Assembly (NCBI RefSeq): GCF_005280585.1
Contig: NZ_SZVO01000002.1
Location: 691,005-755,004 of the forward strand
Direction of reading: 5' to 3'
Origin: Dyadobacter frigoris
Lineage (GTDB): Bacteria > Bacteroidota > Bacteroidia > Cytophagales > Spirosomataceae
DNA: 64,000 nt
Shown: positions 43,951 to 52,826 of the stretch, piece by piece
Numbering within the stretch: position 1 is the first letter of the stretch
Layout: every line of letters starts with the position of its first letter
Made by a program: the position numbers and the translations under genes
Notes under the pieces: generated by a model
What the model saw: the letters and a program-made list of their open reading frames with translations, nothing else
Told to the model about the DNA's origin: nothing
The model's database searches: none

Positions 43951-46900
43951 ATGACCCCTAAAAACTTTTTACGAAAACCACTTCCGATACTGGCATTTAC
44001 TGCAATTGTGGTCGTTTCCTGTATGAAAATGACTCCTTCAACCACCAAAATTTCCAGCAAACCGATGGTGATTAAGGAAGATGCCGCCACTGGAAAAGCA
44101 CGAGCCAAGGAAATCCGGGATAATACGGTTATTAAACTGGCTGACGGATTAAAACTTGACCTTTGGGCATCAGATTCCCTGGCTCCTGATCCGGTTGCCA
44201 TTTCCATTGATGATAAGGGAAGGGTTTATCTTAACAGAACGAACAGACAAAAAAACTCAGAGTTTGATATTCGCGGTCACCGTAACTGGATGACGCCTTC
44301 AATTGCTCTACAATCCGTTGAAGATCGTCGCGCGTTTTTACGCAGCACATTTGATCCTGCAAAAAGTAAGGAGAACGAATGGCTTAAAGATTTGAACGGC
44401 GATGGTTCCCACGACTGGAAAGATCTTACCGTTGAAAAAGATGAAGTATGGCGTTTGGAAGACACCGACAATGACGGTATCGCCGACGTTTCCATGCGGA
44501 TTTTGAGCGATTTTTTTGAAGAAGTTTCTGACGTAGCCGGAGGTTTGCTGGTTCGGGCACAGGATACTTTTATAGCTATTGCTCCGGATGTATGGAGACT
44601 GAAAGATACCAATGGTGATGGAATTTTGGATCAGAAAACATCCATCAGTCATGGTTATGGTGTACATATTGGATTTGGCGGTCACGGTATGTCGAATCCG
44701 ATTGAAGGACCGGATGGGAAAATCTATTGGAACATTGGCGATATAGGAGCCAACATTACAACCAAAGAAGGCGAGAATTTCAAACGTCCTAATGAAGGAA
44801 TTATCGCAAGATCAAATCCGGACGGAACTGATTTCGAAGTATTTGCAGGCGGTTTGAGAAATACGCATGAGTTTGTTTTTGACGAATATGGTAACCTGAT
44901 AAGTTCTGATAACGACGGCGACCACCCTGGCGAAAGCGAACGTCTGGTTCACGTGGTTGAAGGTTCTGACGCTGGCTGGCGCTCCAACTGGCAGTACGGA
45001 AAATATACTGATCCAAAGAACAACAGCTATAAAGTCTGGATGGATGAAAAGTTATACGTTCCGCATTGGGAAGGTCAGGCGGCTTACATCATCCCTCCCA
45101 TCCAGAATTTCCACAACGGTCCAACGGGAATGCAGTACAATCCGGGAACAGCTTTGGGATCGGAATGGAAAAACAAGTTTTTCCTGGTTGAATTTGTCGG
45201 CAACCCGGCTCGTTCGCCAATCTGGTCGTTTGGCTTAAAACCAAAAGGTGCTTCATTCGTTTTGGACGGAGAAAAAAATATTCTGAATGGTATTCTGCCA
45301 ACCGGTATTCGCTTCGGTCCGGATGGCGCACTTTACGTGGCTGACTGGATCAATGGCTGGGATACCAAAAACTACGGTCGTGTTTGGAGACTGGATGTGA
45401 CGGACAGCAAAAACGATCTGAAAGCATTAAGACTTGAAACAAAACGTTTGATGCAGCTGGATTATACCAAACAGCCCGAGTCGATGTTATACACTTTGCT
45501 TTCCAATCAGGACATGCGTATCCGTTTGAAAGCACAGTTTGAATTAGCTTCGCGTGGTGCAAAAGGCGCTGTGGAATTAAACAAAGCGATTACAGCAACC
45601 GGAAGTCAATTGGCACGCATTCATGGAATCTGGGGCATTGGGCAATTAGCCAGGCAGGACAAAGCGTATGCTAATACCTTATTTACGTTATTAAAAGACT
45701 CAGACTCAGAAATAGTTGCCCAAGCTGCAAAAGTTTTGGGCGATGCAAAAATTGCAGAAGCTGGTCCGTTATTAATTCCTTTGTTAACAGACAAAAATCC
45801 CCGTGTTAAGTTTTTCGGCGCACATGCATTAGGCCGCATCAAGGAAAAACAAGCGGTTACGGCCTTGCTTGACATGATCAAAACGAATAAAGACGAAGAT
45901 CTTTATTTGAGACATGCGGCAGTTTTGGCGCTTTCCCGTATCGGCGAAGTGGAACCAATTGTTGCCTTAGCTAACAATCCTGACAAATCTCTTCGCATTG
46001 CTGCGGTTCTGGTACTACGCCGGTTGAGCAGCGATAAAGTAAGTTTGTTTTTACAAGATAAAGACGAATATATTGTAACCGAAGCTGCTCGTGCGATCAA
46101 TGATGATTTGTCTATCGAACCGGCTTTACCTGCTTTGGCAGCAATTTTGAAAGAGAAAAGATTTACTTCGGAGCCTTTGTTACGTCGCGCTATCAACGCA
46201 TCGTTACGCGTGGGCGGTGATGAGCAATTGGATAATCTGATTGCTTTTGCAAAAAGAAAAGACGTTAGTAACGAATTGAGAGCAGAAGCATTGGCGACAT
46301 TGGGAAGTTGGGCCAATCCATCGGTGCTGGATCGTGTTGACGGTCGTTACCGGGGAGTAATTACCAGAAATCCTGAAATTGTAAAGTCAAAAATAAAACC
46401 TCAGATCAGTACTTTATTACAAGAGGACGATGCCGCCATTCTGATCGCAACATCTCAAATGGTAAGTCAACTGGGAATTTCTGATAACAATGCCACGCTG
46501 GCTAAAATCCTTGATAATAACAAGGATCCAAAAGTAAGAGCGGCTATGTTAACTGCTTTGCATGATCTGAAATATTCAGAAATGGAAACGGTTATGAAAA
46601 AAGGTATGACCGATCCGGATGCTGACGTCCGCACCTCCGCTTTGGCTTTGGTGAGCAGCGTAAACATGTCAAAAGAAACACTTTCAGATATTTCCAAGAC
46701 GATTTTTGAGAAAGGAAGTATCAAGGAGCAACAGCAAATGTTACGCGTTTTAGGTGGATTACCAGTTGCCAAAACCGAAACAATTTTTGATGGCTTGATC
46801 AGTAAAATGGCATCGAAAGATTTACCAAACACTTTGGCGCTGGATCTTGGCGAAGCTGTTGATTCTACAAAATCAAGCATATTAATTGCCAAAATGGCTC

Positions 46901-47367
46901 CCATGCGCTCTACCGGAACAACCGTTGCAGATTATCAGGAATCACTTTATGGTGGAAATGCAATGCTGGGACGCAGATATTTCATGACGAGCTCACAAGC
47001 TGAATGTACGCGTTGTCATTCCGTCGGTGGACAAGGCGGTGCAGTTGGACCATCACTTTCCAAAATTGGTTCAACCCTGACAAGAGAACAAATCCTGCAA
47101 GCGTTAATCGAGCCAAGTGCAAGATTATCTCCTGGATTTGGAATGGTGGTGTTAACGTTGAAAGACGGACAAACAGCCGCGGGGATTCTTATGGAAGAAA
47201 ACACGCATGAGCTGGTACTAAAAACTTCCGAAGCTGAGCCTTTGAAAATACCAGTAGCAAGAATTGCAAAACGTGATAATGTTCCTTCCAGTATGCCTCC
47301 GATGGGTTCAATTATGTCCAAAAGAGAAGTTCGGGATGTTGTTGAATTTTTGTCTGGGTTGAAATAG
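43951..47367 (+). CDS. Large lipoprotein: propeller dehydrogenase-like, HEAT repeats and cytochrome c
   Basis: 1138 residues. A lipobox (VVVSC) lies near residue 28. Residues about 60-500 form a beta-propeller-type dehydrogenase-like domain (for example GLKLDLWASDSLAPDPVAISID, NGDGSHDWKDLTVEKDEVWRL, GPDGALYVADWINGWD). Residues about 520-900 are HEAT repeats, the region before the heme domain linking. C1019xxCH1023 (CTRCH) with a later Met-rich SSMPPMGSIM is a c-type cytochrome. Such CxxCH proteins are abundant in Planctomycetes and Bacteroidota and are thought to oxidise sugars or other compounds at the outer membrane. The substrate is unknown. Confidence 0.85.
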   Translation: MTPKNFLRKPLPILAFTAIVVVSCMKMTPSTTKISSKPMVIKEDAATGKARAKEIRDNTVIKLADGLKLDLWASDSLAPDPVAISIDDKGRVYLNRTNRQKNSEFDIRGHRNWMTPSIALQSVEDRRAFLRSTFDPAKSKENEWLKDLNGDGSHDWKDLTVEKDEVWRLEDTDNDGIADVSMRILSDFFEEVSDVAGGLLVRAQDTFIAIAPDVWRLKDTNGDGILDQKTSISHGYGVHIGFGGHGMSNPIEGPDGKIYWNIGDIGANITTKEGENFKRPNEGIIARSNPDGTDFEVFAGGLRNTHEFVFDEYGNLISSDNDGDHPGESERLVHVVEGSDAGWRSNWQYGKYTDPKNNSYKVWMDEKLYVPHWEGQAAYIIPPIQNFHNGPTGMQYNPGTALGSEWKNKFFLVEFVGNPARSPIWSFGLKPKGASFVLDGEKNILNGILPTGIRFGPDGALYVADWINGWDTKNYGRVWRLDVTDSKNDLKALRLETKRLMQLDYTKQPESMLYTLLSNQDMRIRLKAQFELASRGAKGAVELNKAITATGSQLARIHGIWGIGQLARQDKAYANTLFTLLKDSDSEIVAQAAKVLGDAKIAEAGPLLIPLLTDKNPRVKFFGAHALGRIKEKQAVTALLDMIKTNKDEDLYLRHAAVLALSRIGEVEPIVALANNPDKSLRIAAVLVLRRLSSDKVSLFLQDKDEYIVTEAARAINDDLSIEPALPALAAILKEKRFTSEPLLRRAINASLRVGGDEQLDNLIAFAKRKDVSNELRAEALATLGSWANPSVLDRVDGRYRGVITRNPEIVKSKIKPQISTLLQEDDAAILIATSQMVSQLGISDNNATLAKILDNNKDPKVRAAMLTALHDLKYSEMETVMKKGMTDPDADVRTSALALVSSVNMSKETLSDISKTIFEKGSIKEQQQMLRVLGGLPVAKTETIFDGLISKMASKDLPNTLALDLGEAVDSTKSSILIAKMAPMRSTGTTVADYQESLYGGNAMLGRRYFMTSSQAECTRCHSVGGQGGAVGPSLSKIGSTLTREQILQALIEPSARLSPGFGMVVLTLKDGQTAAGILMEENTHELVLKTSEAEPLKIPVARIAKRDNVPSSMPPMGSIMSKREVRDVVEFLSGLK

Positions 47368-47394
47368 ATGGTTTAAATATTTGAGCATACCCGA

Positions 47395-47757
47395 GAGGCT
47401 GTATCAAAAAGTAAATTACATCTGATAACATAACATTTGGCTCGGTGTTTCTGAATAAAACTATGTGTGCTGCGGTAAAAAATAAACACAAAGCGCCCAA
47501 AGCGGACGCCGCGCGGTTTTACACAAAGAGGTACAAAGGTTGTCTTTGTATTTTAATTTTTCCGAGAATAATGGAAATACAACGTGATATTTTTTACACT
47601 TAGTGCCCTTCGTGTAAAACTTAGTGAATCTTTGTGGTAAAAACCCAAGTGCCAGATAATTTTGTTATACCACAAAGCACGGGGAATAATCGTAGCCTGT
47701 ACTGAGCAAAACAAAATTTCGCTTATAAATCGAAGATTAGACTTTTGATACAGCCTC
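47395..47757. mobile_element. MITE-like element with 15-bp terminal inverted repeats
   Basis: GAGGCTGTATCAAAA (47395-47409) and TTTTGATACAGCCTC (47743-47757) are perfect inverted ends, like those of IS5/IS1182-type elements. The 363-bp interior encodes no protein and contains the ACAAAG/CTTTG repeat motif. No obvious target-site duplication was seen. Confidence 0.55.
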
Positions 47758-47836
47758 ATTTTATTTGCAGCTCTTCCCTTACTATAAAATCGCATAGCGT
47801 CCCGCCAAACAACACTATTGAAAGTAAGCCATTAAA

Positions 47837-47858
47837 AATGTATATTTGATTATACATT
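47837..47858. promoter_or_regulatory. Operator-like palindrome upstream of hicB
   Basis: AATGTATA and TATACATT are perfect eight-base inverted repeats with a six-base spacer, ending six bases before the hicB start codon. HicB proteins with DNA-binding ability repress their own promoter at such sites; this is inference from position. Confidence 0.45.
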
Positions 47859-47863
47859 CACAC

Positions 47864-48091
47864 ATGAGAAATATGCAGGAAATAGTTTTTATAGTTGAAC
47901 AGGAAGAAGATGGGGGCTTTGTTGCAGAAGCCAAAGTTAATGATAATGAGCAAATTATAACTGAGGGAGATAATATCGAAGAACTTAAATCTATGATTAG
48001 GGAGGCTTTGGAATGTCACTTTGAGAATTCCGAGGATATGCCAAAAACTGTACGCCTTCATTTTATAAAGGACGAAGTATTTGTTATTTAG
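47864..48091 (+). CDS. HicB-like antitoxin
   Basis: 75 residues from ATG 47864 (an internal ATG at 47873 is equally good). The fold is that of HicB/DUF1902: EIVFIVEQEEDGGFVAEAKVNDNEQIITEG followed by a helix IEELKSMIREALECHF. It should bind and mask the HicA encoded 30 bp downstream. The antitoxin precedes the toxin, the less common order, and a palindrome at the promoter suggests self-regulation. Confidence 0.8.
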   Translation: MRNMQEIVFIVEQEEDGGFVAEAKVNDNEQIITEGDNIEELKSMIREALECHFENSEDMPKTVRLHFIKDEVFVI

Positions 48092-48121
48092 AATTTTCTT
48101 CGAATTTACACACACTACATA

Positions 48122-48364
48122 ATGATCCCTAAAAATTTAACAGGGCAAGACCTTATTAAAAGGCTTGCTCAATTTGGATATGTCGCTGTCCGCCAGAATG
48201 GAAGCCACATAAGAATTAGAACAAATCGGAATGGAGCTCATTCAGAAACCATTCCAAATCACAAACCTTTGAGAGAAGGAACTGTTAATAAAATACTTAA
48301 AAGTATCGCGGATCATTTAGAAATATCCAAACTATATCTTGAAAAACTGTTATTCAATAACTAA
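48122..48364 (+). CDS. HicA-type mRNA interferase toxin
   Basis: 80 residues with the double-stranded RNA-binding-like HicA fold: LTGQDLIKRLAQFGYVAVRQNGSHIRIR, whose GSH histidine is the catalytic residue, then IPNHKPLREGTVNKILKSI. It would cleave mRNA when free of HicB. This toxin appears intact, unlike the copy at 14813. A terminator follows. Confidence 0.85.
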   Translation: MIPKNLTGQDLIKRLAQFGYVAVRQNGSHIRIRTNRNGAHSETIPNHKPLREGTVNKILKSIADHLEISKLYLEKLLFNN

Positions 48365-48403
48365 GTGTATAAACATTTCGTTAACTGTGTCAAGAGCGTA
48401 CCC

Positions 48404-48441
48404 AAGAGAAGTCAACTTTTGAAAAGTTGACTTCTCTTTTT
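48404..48441 (+). terminator. Rho-independent terminator after hicA
   Basis: AAGAGAAGTCAACTTTT and AAAAGTTGACTTCTCTT form a perfect 17-base stem with a one-base loop, then a T-run. Confidence 0.85.
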
Positions 48442-48582
48442 ATTTCAACCCATCCCATTTCAGATAAAACCAAACCCATTCCAACAGGCACGATATTGAT
48501 AATAAAAAATTAAAAAAGGTATATTTGAAAACACTATTTCAATAAGAACAATACGCTTTGAAGTAAACCTCATCACCAACTA

Positions 48583-49620
48583 ATGGAATTAGAAAAGAAA
48601 GACGCAACTATTCTCAACAACGCAATTCAGTTCTGGCAGGAAACAAATAAGATCACGCCGGAACTTGCGGAGAATTTACGCAACAGCTATCAGCTTCGTA
48701 ATTCCAACGTGGATACGATAACCTGGTATGCCTTTATTTCAGCGGTCTCCTGCGGTTTGTTGGCTTTTGGCGCGTTGGTTATTGATGAAAAGTGGATTGA
48801 ATTGTTGCGCAATAAATGGGGTTTTTCAGAAACCATTGTCGGAATAGGATTTTCATTTTTAGCCGTCGCTTTCATTGTTTTAGCAAAAAGAAGGAAACTA
48901 AAATACCCGACCGCAAAGGCCAGCAACGAAACATATACAATCACCATTATTTTAAGCGTAGCCATCGCCATTGCATATTGGACACGTAGTTTCGCTTATT
49001 TCGAAGGCAATTATGCCAGACCATTATTGATAGCAGCCGTCGCTTATTTCATCAGCGCAGCTTACCTGAATTCTCAGCTTTTATGGACGGTTATGCTTTT
49101 GACAATTGCAGGTTGGTGGGGTGCACAGACATACTTTTGGACAGGCGGCAACTGGCGTTTTGCAGGAATGAATTATCCGTTAAACATGACTATTTTCGGA
49201 TTTGTCATCTGGTCACTTTCATGGGTTGTTGATAAAATAAGTTTACTCAAATCCTTTACGCCGGTCACCTATTCCATCGGTCTGTTCCTTTTTCTTCTGG
49301 CTGCCTGGACACTTTCCATTTTTGGAAATTATGATGATCTGAGCCGTTGGACGGTCATTCGACAGGGAACACTTTGGTATTGGGCTGTTGGTTATACGGT
49401 CGTTTTGGGAGCACTTACCGCTTATGCGTTTCAGGTCAAAAATGATGTTTTAAGAGATACTTGTCTTATATTTTTTCTACTGAATATTTATACCCGCTAC
49501 TTCGAATATTTCTGGGACCGGACCAACAAAGGGATTTTCTTTGCTATACTTGCGGTCTCTTTCTGGTTTGTTGGGAAGAAAGCAGAACAGTGGAGAAACA
49601 AGGATAAAAAGTTAGCCTGA
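48583..49620 (+). CDS. DUF2157-like multi-pass membrane protein
   Basis: 345 residues. A soluble helical N-terminus (about 1-45, ELAENLRNSYQLR) is followed by about ten hydrophobic helices, among them YAFISAVSCGLLAFGALVI, IVGIGFSFLAVAFIVLA and TYSIGLFLFLLAAWTLSIF. This agrees with DUF2157 membrane proteins. The function is unknown. A gene for a small acidic protein follows 15 bp later on the same strand. Confidence 0.7.
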   Translation: MELEKKDATILNNAIQFWQETNKITPELAENLRNSYQLRNSNVDTITWYAFISAVSCGLLAFGALVIDEKWIELLRNKWGFSETIVGIGFSFLAVAFIVLAKRRKLKYPTAKASNETYTITIILSVAIAIAYWTRSFAYFEGNYARPLLIAAVAYFISAAYLNSQLLWTVMLLTIAGWWGAQTYFWTGGNWRFAGMNYPLNMTIFGFVIWSLSWVVDKISLLKSFTPVTYSIGLFLFLLAAWTLSIFGNYDDLSRWTVIRQGTLWYWAVGYTVVLGALTAYAFQVKNDVLRDTCLIFFLLNIYTRYFEYFWDRTNKGIFFAILAVSFWFVGKKAEQWRNKDKKLA

Positions 49621-49635
49621 TATTGAAATTGCAAA

Positions 49636-49974
49636 ATGAGAGAGAAGAGAATAATCCGGCAGAATGAGAAAGATTTGATTGAATTTCTGTTGAAAGAATT
49701 AAATCTAAATCCGGAAGAATATCCCGTTGATGAATATGTGGACGAGTATGAAGATGGAAAAATGGGAAGTATCAGTCTGGGTGGTGATGTTTCCGCTTAC
49801 GTCGGCGACTTAATACAGGTTGAATATGTCGATTCTGACGAAACTCCGGTTGTTATCACGTTAACCAAAGACGAGAAGGGTCATTTACTGGATCTTGATT
49901 TTTGGAAAGTTGATTTCACTAAACTTCTGGAATATCCCACGCCGGATAAAATTATTCTGAGAGGTAATGTGTAG
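49636..49974 (+). CDS. Small acidic hypothetical protein
   Basis: 112 residues. The N-terminus (KRIIRQNEKDLIEFLLKEL) resembles DUF6984-type proteins, and the middle (DEYVDEYEDGKMGSISLGG) is strongly acidic. It is cytosolic, with no motif pointing to an enzyme. It is probably co-transcribed with the membrane protein gene just upstream and converges on the AraC gene, with four bases between the two stop codons. Function unknown. Confidence 0.5.
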   Translation: MREKRIIRQNEKDLIEFLLKELNLNPEEYPVDEYVDEYEDGKMGSISLGGDVSAYVGDLIQVEYVDSDETPVVITLTKDEKGHLLDLDFWKVDFTKLLEYPTPDKIILRGNV

Positions 49975-49978
49975 CTGC

Positions 49979-50848
49979 TCAGAATAAAGTATTGAATTTG
50001 GTAACGATATGCGCCTTCGCTTCATTCTGAAATTGTTCCGGTGACAAACCTGTATGTTGTTTAAAAAAGCGGCTGAAATAAGGTCGGTCCGTAAAACCCA
50101 GATCATAAGAAATTTCTTTAATTGTATTTTCGCTATGGATAATCTGGCGTTTTGCTTCTAAAATAATTCTGTCGTGAATTAACTGCATGCCCGTTTTATC
50201 CAACTTTTCTTTTAAAATCTGATTTAAACGTTTCGAGCTGATCCCCAGTTTCCCTGCATAAAAATCTGTATTTCTTACCTGCTGATAATTCATTTCAAGC
50301 AGTACCATAAATTCATAAACCCGTTTTTGGTTAATATCCTGCACGGTAAAATTATGCTCTTTAATACGAACCAGTTGAAGCAAAAATACTTTCAACAATG
50401 CTTTAATAATCACAAGGCTATTATTTTCCCGCTGATATTCTTCTTCCAGTAGTTGATACACTTTTCCCAATTGCTCAGCCGTTTCATCACTGATCTGCAG
50501 ACAGGAAAACTCTCCCTGAATGTTGAAAATCTTGAAAACATCCAGCAAAAATTCTTTTACATCGTCATCCAGAATATCTCTTTTGAAGGATAACAAAATA
50601 CCCTTTTTGCCTGCTTTGTTAAGCTGATGTACGCGGTAAGGAGGAATCAGATAAATCCAGTCTCCCTTTAATAATTCATCCCCTTTTACTGTGTGAAGGG
50701 CGTTTTCATTTTTAAGCCAAACGATCTCAAAGAATTCCTTTCTGCTGGGATCATTGAGATAACTTGGCGGACAATTGTCCAGATTTCTTATATAGATCAG
50801 CGTTTTATTTAATTCAACGCTTAGCTTGGTTTCTTCCATTTCTTTCAA
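49979..50848 (-). CDS. AraC-family regulator divergent from hxlBA
   Basis: 289 residues. The N-terminal cupin-like domain (about 10-120; SRKEFFEIVWLKN and GDWIYLIPPYRVHQL) precedes a C-terminal AraC pair of helix-turn-helices (about 190-285; YAGKLGISSKRLNQILKEKLD and EISYDLGFTDRPYFSRFFKQHTG). It faces the hxlBA operon across 237 bp, so it is the likely regulator of formaldehyde fixation, perhaps sensing formaldehyde or hexulose 6-phosphate; the ligand is inferred. Confidence 0.85.
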   Translation of the reverse strand: MKEMEETKLSVELNKTLIYIRNLDNCPPSYLNDPSRKEFFEIVWLKNENALHTVKGDELLKGDWIYLIPPYRVHQLNKAGKKGILLSFKRDILDDDVKEFLLDVFKIFNIQGEFSCLQISDETAEQLGKVYQLLEEEYQRENNSLVIIKALLKVFLLQLVRIKEHNFTVQDINQKRVYEFMVLLEMNYQQVRNTDFYAGKLGISSKRLNQILKEKLDKTGMQLIHDRIILEAKRQIIHSENTIKEISYDLGFTDRPYFSRFFKQHTGLSPEQFQNEAKAHIVTKFNTLF

Positions 50849-50997
50849 CTTTACTCGTCTTCGGAATTCTCATCCTTTGATACCATATTCCGAATTAGAC
50901 ACCAAAATTAGCAAATTCTACAATCGATAAATCATTCGTTAGCAAATAGTCCAACATATCGCGCTGATTGTATAACGTCTTCGCAACTTATCGCAGG

Positions 50998-51005
50998 TAC
51001 TTTTG
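50998..51005 (+). promoter_or_regulatory. Possible -7 element for hxlBA
   Basis: TACTTTTG fits TAnnTTTG and lies 80 bp before the hxlB start. The nearest upstream TTG is too far away for an ideal -33. Confidence 0.35.
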
Positions 51006-51085
51006 TGACCTTGATTTACAGGATTTTCTTTAACATAATGAAAGAGGATTTATTACTATCATTTAGTGAAAAGTAAAATTGAACA

Positions 51086-51670
51086 ATGAGTACAGCTATA
51101 AATATTGATTTAGCAACTGATATTCGATCGAATCTGACTATGATTCTGGAAGAAAATCAGAAGCTGGCAAATCAGATTGATTTTGGTCAGATCGCCGATA
51201 TGGTTCCTTTTATTCAAAATGCTGAACGGATTTTTATTGTCGGTGCAGGAAGAACGGGATTAACCTTAAAAGCAGCGGCGATGCGGTTAATGCATTTGGG
51301 TTTTACGGTTTTTGTAGTAGGCGAAACGACAACGCCTGCGATCAGAAAAAACGATTTGCTAATCGCTGGATCGGGTTCAGGTACAACCAGCAGTATTGTC
51401 AAAGCAGCAGAAAAAGCAGTTTCGGCACATGCGAAAGTCATTACGATTTCAACAACACTGGATTCACAATTGGCCAACTTATCAAGCCATGTGGCTATTC
51501 TTCCGGCTGCTCAAAAACAAGATCACGGCGGCAGTATTTCCAAGCAATATGCAGGAAGTTTATTCGAACAATCTGTATTACTTCTCACCGACGCTGTGAT
51601 CCAGACTTTATGGAAACTGGACGGAACAGCGGCGGAAGAACTTTGGAAACGCCATGCCAATCTGGAATAA
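51086..51670 (+). CDS. hxlB: 6-phospho-3-hexuloisomerase (SIS domain)
   Basis: 194 residues, the normal size. The SIS fold is shown by RIFIVGAGRTGLTLKAAAMRLMHLGFTVFVVGE and LLIAGSGSGTTSSIVKAAEKA. It isomerises D-arabino-3-hexulose 6-phosphate to fructose 6-phosphate, the second step of the ribulose-monophosphate pathway. It stands 46 bp before hxlA, which supplies the substrate. Together they fix formaldehyde onto ribulose 5-phosphate. Confidence 0.9.
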   Translation: MSTAINIDLATDIRSNLTMILEENQKLANQIDFGQIADMVPFIQNAERIFIVGAGRTGLTLKAAAMRLMHLGFTVFVVGETTTPAIRKNDLLIAGSGSGTTSSIVKAAEKAVSAHAKVITISTTLDSQLANLSSHVAILPAAQKQDHGGSISKQYAGSLFEQSVLLLTDAVIQTLWKLDGTAAEELWKRHANLE

Positions 51671-51716
51671 TATTACATTGAATACCAACAACTTACATTA
51701 AATAATCAATACAATC

Positions 51717-52346
51717 ATGGTTAAATTACAAGTCGCAATAGACTTATTAACAACAGAAGACGCAATTGCACTGGCAACAAAGGTTGCTCCTTATATTGAT
51801 ATCATTGAATTGGGTACACCTTTGATCAAAAGTGAAGGTTTGGCCGTGATTACAGCGATGAAAAAAGCATTTCCGGACAAACTGGTTTTCGCTGATTTCA
51901 AAACAGCTGACGCAGGTGAACTGGAAGCAGATATGGCTTTTGGCGCAGGGGCAGACTTGATCACAATCCTTGGAGCAACAGGTGACGCAACGATTATCGG
52001 CGCGGTAAAATCTGCTAAGAAACATGGGAAAGGCGTTGTAGTAGATACAATCGGCGTTTTGGATCGCGTGAAACGTGCTCAGGAAGTTATCGCTTTGGGC
52101 GTTGAATTTGTTGAATTACACGCAGGTTTGGACGAACAAGCGCAGCCAGGATATTCTATCCAGGTTTTGATTGACGAAGCTTCTCGTGCAGGCGTTCCGG
52201 TTTCAATCGCTGGTGGCGTTAAGTTGAGCAATATCGCTGCGGTGAAAGCTTCCGGCGTTAAAGTTGCCGTCGCAGGTGCTGCTATTTATGGCGCGGCTGA
52301 TCCGGCGGCAGCGGCGAAAGAACTTCGTGAAGCACTAGACGCTTAA
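51717..52346 (+). CDS. hxlA: 3-hexulose-6-phosphate synthase
   Basis: 209 residues, an orotidine-decarboxylase-like TIM barrel. KLQVAIDLLT at the N-terminus, VFADFKTADAGE with the catalytic Asp-x-Lys-x-x-Asp, and VSIAGGVKLSNIAAVKASGVKVAVAGAAIYG forming the phosphate-binding strands match HxlA. It condenses formaldehyde with ribulose 5-phosphate. 3-keto-L-gulonate-6-phosphate decarboxylase is the close relative, but the adjacent hxlB supports HxlA. A terminator follows. Confidence 0.9.
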   Translation: MVKLQVAIDLLTTEDAIALATKVAPYIDIIELGTPLIKSEGLAVITAMKKAFPDKLVFADFKTADAGELEADMAFGAGADLITILGATGDATIIGAVKSAKKHGKGVVVDTIGVLDRVKRAQEVIALGVEFVELHAGLDEQAQPGYSIQVLIDEASRAGVPVSIAGGVKLSNIAAVKASGVKVAVAGAAIYGAADPAAAAKELREALDA

Positions 52347-52363
52347 TATTTTAGGTCTTGATA

Positions 52364-52396
52364 AAAAGCTGTTCCCAATCCGGGAGCAGCTTTTTT
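52364..52396 (+). terminator. Rho-independent terminator after hxlA
   Basis: AAAAGCTG and CAGCTTTT pair, with an inner TCCC/GGGA pair, followed by six T. Confidence 0.85.
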
Positions 52397-52473
52397 GCGT
52401 TTTTACGACTTATGATCTTCGTCAGTTTTTGCCTAACAATAAAGCTAAACCCATCAATCTTAGTCCTTTTCTC

Positions 52474-52481
52474 TACCTTTG
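52474..52481 (+). promoter_or_regulatory. Bacteroidota -7 element
   Basis: TACCTTTG is a consensus TAnnTTTG, 40 bp before the PhnA-like start. A -33 element is not obvious. Confidence 0.45.
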
Positions 52482-52520
52482 CGGCAGATTGAGCAATATT
52501 CGAATAGTAAAAAAAAATTC

Positions 52521-52730
52521 ATGGAAGTTAAAGATGGTAATGGAACGCTGCTTACAGAAGGCGATTCTGTAAAACTGATTAAGGATTTAAAAGTAAAGGG
52601 TTCGTCGACCACATTGAAAAGAGGAACCGTTGTAAAAAATATTCGTTTGACTGACGACGTAGAAGAAATTGAAGGTAAAGTGGAAAGAACTGTGATGGTT
52701 TTGAAAACGATGTTTGTGCAAAAAATGTAA
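52521..52730 (+). CDS. PhnA-domain protein
   Basis: 69 residues from ATG 52521 (frame opens at 52479). VKDGNGTLLTEGDSVKLIKDLKVKGSSTTLKRGTVVKNIRL matches the C-terminal SH3-like PhnA domain; the zinc-ribbon half of full-length PhnA is absent. Such short PhnA/YjdM proteins are widespread and of unclear function, despite the phosphonate name. It has a good promoter element and a long inverted repeat behind it. Confidence 0.8.
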   Translation: MEVKDGNGTLLTEGDSVKLIKDLKVKGSSTTLKRGTVVKNIRLTDDVEEIEGKVERTVMVLKTMFVQKM

Positions 52731-52740
52731 ATAGAAAGTT

Positions 52741-52802
52741 AACTTTTTGGGAATGGATTCCTGAAAAGTTAACTCTTTTTAGGAATCCATTCCCAAAAAG
52801 TT
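52741..52802. terminator. Long hairpin between PhnA and DUF4143 genes
   Basis: AACTTTTTGGGAATGGATTC... (22 bases, 52741-52762) pairs perfectly with 52781-52802 across an 18-base loop that contains another AAAGTTAACTTT-like palindrome. No T-run follows; a terminator role is inferred from position. Confidence 0.55.
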
Positions 52803-52826
52803 GTATATTTAATTTTCATTGGATAT

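Noticed and set aside
47553..47795. 80-codon minus-strand frame
   Set aside because: Lies across the MITE-like element and its end; no protein-like pattern.
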